The position numbers and the translations under genes were made by a program. Below the pieces are notes generated by a model, which made no database searches, had not been told where the DNA came from, and saw only the letters and a list, made by a program, of their open reading frames with translations. Below are positions 62,151 through 64,000 of a stretch of DNA of 64,000 bases, piece by piece; the stretch's first letter is position 1, and every line of letters starts with the position of its first letter. The DNA is from SHAN690 sp041391765 (GTDB lineage Bacteria; Bacteroidota; Bacteroidia; Flavobacteriales_G; Salibacteraceae): contig JAWKNJ010000022.1 of NCBI GenBank assembly GCA_041391765.1, positions 41,061 to 105,060 of the forward strand. Direction: 5' to 3'.

Positions 62151-62954
62151 CTACTTGATTTCAAATCGATCCTTGTCGTTCCACGGTGTGAACTTCTCAC
62201 GAAACGCATCTAGGTCAACCTTTGATAGGATCACAGTTTCCACTGATTCCATGTACGGTTCGGTATTGCTAAGGCGTTCTCCTCGAGGAGAAAAAACAGC
62301 AGAATCACCTGAATATTCAATATTCATTCCATCGCTACCCACTCGATTCACTCCAACCACGTATGCCTGGTTTTCATGCGCTCTAGCTTCTAACAACGTG
62401 GTCCACGGCCTCCTTCGTGCTTCCGGCCAATTGGCAACGTATATCAACAAGTCATACACGAAGCTCATGTCGCCACCGTTGATCTCGGCATTGCGCGACC
62501 ACACAGGAAATCGAAGGTCGTAGCAAATCATTGGACATATTTTCCAGCCTCTAAACTCAACAATCAAGCGGTCCTCACCTGCGGTGAAATGCTCATGCTC
62601 TTGAGCGAATGAAAACAAGTGGCGCTTGTCATAAGTCTGGTATTCGCCTGATGGAAATACTACGTAAAGCCGATTGAAGCTTTGTTCGCCTTCTTTCGTC
62701 ATTACACTGCCGATGACCGCTGCATCAAATTCAACGGAAACTGATCGCATCCAGTTCAATGTATTTGTGCCCACCTCAGCCAGTTCAGTCTTCATGCTGA
62801 ATCCCGTAGTGAACATTTCGGGCAATACAATGACATCAGATTTCGGATCTGATGCTCTCAATAAGGAAAGGAAATGTGTGCGATTCGTCTCAGGAATCTC
62901 CCAATACAGTTCACTTTGAACTATGGTGACAGCGAGTTGGTCTTTGGCGGTCAT
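62151..62954 (-). CDS. Omega-amidase / nitrilase-family amidohydrolase (YafV-like)
   Basis: The protein has 267 residues from ATG 62954. The nitrilase triad is visible: Glu46 (VLPEMFTTGFSM), Lys110 (TYDKRHLFSFA) and Cys144 (PMICYDLRFPVW). The FTTGFSM and DLRFPVW signatures fit omega-amidases, which deaminate alpha-ketoglutaramate and succinamate made by glutamine transaminases. It overlaps the aminotransferase stop by 4 bp (ATGA). The pair fits methionine salvage and glutamine-transaminase chemistry. Confidence 0.9.
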   Translation of the reverse strand: MTAKDQLAVTIVQSELYWEIPETNRTHFLSLLRASDPKSDVIVLPEMFTTGFSMKTELAEVGTNTLNWMRSVSVEFDAAVIGSVMTKEGEQSFNRLYVVFPSGEYQTYDKRHLFSFAQEHEHFTAGEDRLIVEFRGWKICPMICYDLRFPVWSRNAEINGGDMSFVYDLLIYVANWPEARRRPWTTLLEARAHENQAYVVGVNRVGSDGMNIEYSGDSAVFSPRGERLSNTEPYMESVETVILSKVDLDAFREKFTPWNDKDRFEIK

Positions 62955-64000
62955 ATCTTGGACAAGATCTCTCCTGCCCTCAAAAGTGTCTCTTCTTCCT
63001 TTGCAAAACAAAAGCGCAAGACTTTGTTTTGAACCGGGTTGTGGTAAAATACGGAGACAGGAATGGATGCGACCCCAAACTCAACCGTTAATCTTTTAGC
63101 CAGCTCTGTATCTTCCTCATCCGAAATCTTGGAATAATCTAGTAGCTGAAAATAAGTGCCCTTGCTTGGCTTCATCTTAAATCGTGAAGCTTTCACAGCG
63201 TCCAAAAACACATTACGTCTGTGTTGATACTCAGCGCTCACGTGCAAGTAATTATCAGGATAGGCAACAAAGTCCGCCAAGGCATATTGTATCGGAGCAT
63301 TCGCCGTGAACACATTGAACTGGTGCACCTTCCGGAATTCTGCCATAAGGTTTGCCGGCCCTAGGATATATCCCATTTTCCAACCCGTGACGTGAAATGT
63401 CTTTCCGAAAGAGTAGACGATCAAGGATCTTTCGGCCAATTCCGGATACTTAGCAACACTTAAATGCGGTTCTCCATCGAAAACGATGTGCTCATACACC
63501 TCGTCACTCAACACGATAATTCCACTGTCCTTGGTGATCTTAATGAGTTCTTGAATATCCTTTTGGCTGATGACCGTTCCAGTAGGATTGTGAGGCGTGT
63601 TAATCAAAATCATCTTCGTGTGACGGCTAACCACCTTCTTCACCTGCTTCCAATCAATGCTATAATCCGTTGATTTAAGTTGGACATAAACAGGCTTGCC
63701 ACCAACCAATTCAACTGCAGGCGCATAACAATCGTAAGCTGGAGTGAACAAAATGACTTCATCCCCTTCTCCAATCAATGCATCGATTGCAGTGAAAATG
63801 GCCTGAGTTCCACCGGCTGTAATAGTAATCTCTGTATCCGGATTATACTTCGTTCCATAGGCCGCCTCCATCTTTTCGGCCAACCGCTCCCGAAGTGACA
63901 TCACACCAGCCATAGGGGGGTATTGATTTCGACCTTCCCTCATGTGTTTGTAAACCAAGTCAATCAACACAGGCGAAACTGGAAAGTCAGGAAAGCCCTG
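62951..64000 (-). CDS. Methionine/glutamine-type aminotransferase (YbdL-like), cut by window end
   Basis: 349 residues are present, open to the window edge (QGFPDFPVSP...). The N-terminal 30-40 residues lie outside; the GTG at 63970 is internal. It is a class I aminotransferase with the PLP Lys in YSFGKTFHVTGWKMGY, NTPHNPTG, LSDEVYEHIVFDG and a C-terminal RFCFAKEEETL. The YbdL/KAT-type sequence prefers methionine, glutamine or aromatic donors. The overlap with the omega-amidase means the ketoamide product can be removed by the partner enzyme. Confidence 0.92.
   Translation of the reverse strand, partial: QGFPDFPVSPVLIDLVYKHMREGRNQYPPMAGVMSLRERLAEKMEAAYGTKYNPDTEITITAGGTQAIFTAIDALIGEGDEVILFTPAYDCYAPAVELVGGKPVYVQLKSTDYSIDWKQVKKVVSRHTKMILINTPHNPTGTVISQKDIQELIKITKDSGIIVLSDEVYEHIVFDGEPHLSVAKYPELAERSLIVYSFGKTFHVTGWKMGYILGPANLMAEFRKVHQFNVFTANAPIQYALADFVAYPDNYLHVSAEYQHRRNVFLDAVKASRFKMKPSKGTYFQLLDYSKISDEEDTELAKRLTVEFGVASIPVSVFYHNPVQNKVLRFCFAKEEETLLRAGEILSKI

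Overview
The window is chromosomal DNA of a member of the Bacteroidota, most likely Flavobacteriia-like. The grounds are: many secreted proteins ending in type IX secretion (T9SS) type A sorting domains; a TonB receptor paired with a DUF4249 lipoprotein; purD next to DUF6341/DUF6427-type genes; PorT-like barrels; upstream boxes of the Bacteroidota type (TAnnTTTG, sometimes with TTG about 17-21 bp further up); and almost no Shine-Dalgarno sequences. Family-level placement is not possible by eye. Coding density is very high. No gene-free gap exceeds 300 bp, and I see no insertion sequence, prophage, CRISPR array or rRNA operon. Both ends cut a gene (plsX on the left, an aminotransferase on the right).

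Layout. 1-3.5 kb: fatty-acid initiation cluster plsX-fabH-accB-accC. 3.5-8.8 kb, mainly minus strand: dxs, stand-alone purQ, DUF6427-like membrane protein, small DUF6341-like protein, purD. 8.9-10.2 kb: exported thioredoxin-like protein and a NarL-type regulator. 10.4-16.7 kb, plus strand: large GT-C-like membrane protein, then hemH-pabB-tilS and a small membrane protein. 16.7-24.6 kb: secreted and surface proteins (choice-of-anchor I protein, barrel, two tandem FG-GAP/VCBS proteins) and a GT2 glycosyltransferase. 24.6-30.8 kb, minus strand: TPR histidine kinase, acyl-CoA carboxylase subunit, barrel, and an ECF sigma/membrane-anchored partner pair. 31-36.5 kb: KtrA-like protein and two tandem M43 metalloproteases. 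36.4-46.8 kb: EamA transporter, ArsC-like protein, LPG-synthase-like membrane protein, lipoprotein, TPR-SpoIIE phosphatase, LamG repeat protein, and a LytTR regulator with a TPR-HisKA_2 kinase. 47-55 kb: trans-sulfuration enzyme, DUF4249/TonB pair, UbiA, small secreted proteins, methylmalonyl-CoA epimerase, HAD hydrolase. 55-64 kb: tRNA with CAU anticodon, DUF1566-type lipoprotein, GPx, C25-like secreted protein, ComF, free-Met-R-SO reductase, Ig-like lipoprotein, omega-amidase and methionine/glutamine-type aminotransferase.

How the genes work together. Housekeeping blocks (lipid, purine, isoprenoid, haem, folate, tRNA-Ile2 lysidine, methionine salvage and repair) alternate with blocks for the cell surface. 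Three sensor proteins share one plan: signal peptide, periplasmic TPRs, coiled coil, one membrane helix, then an output domain. Each has a different output (HisKA_3, HisKA_2, SpoIIE phosphatase), which looks like a modular input re-used with swapped outputs. I did not find an unmistakably new defence or mobile system. The most interesting items are this TPR module family, the C25-like protein that appears to lack its catalytic dyad, the tandem propeller and tandem metalloprotease duplications, and the promoter boxes lying almost on top of start codons, which suggest very short or absent mRNA leaders.
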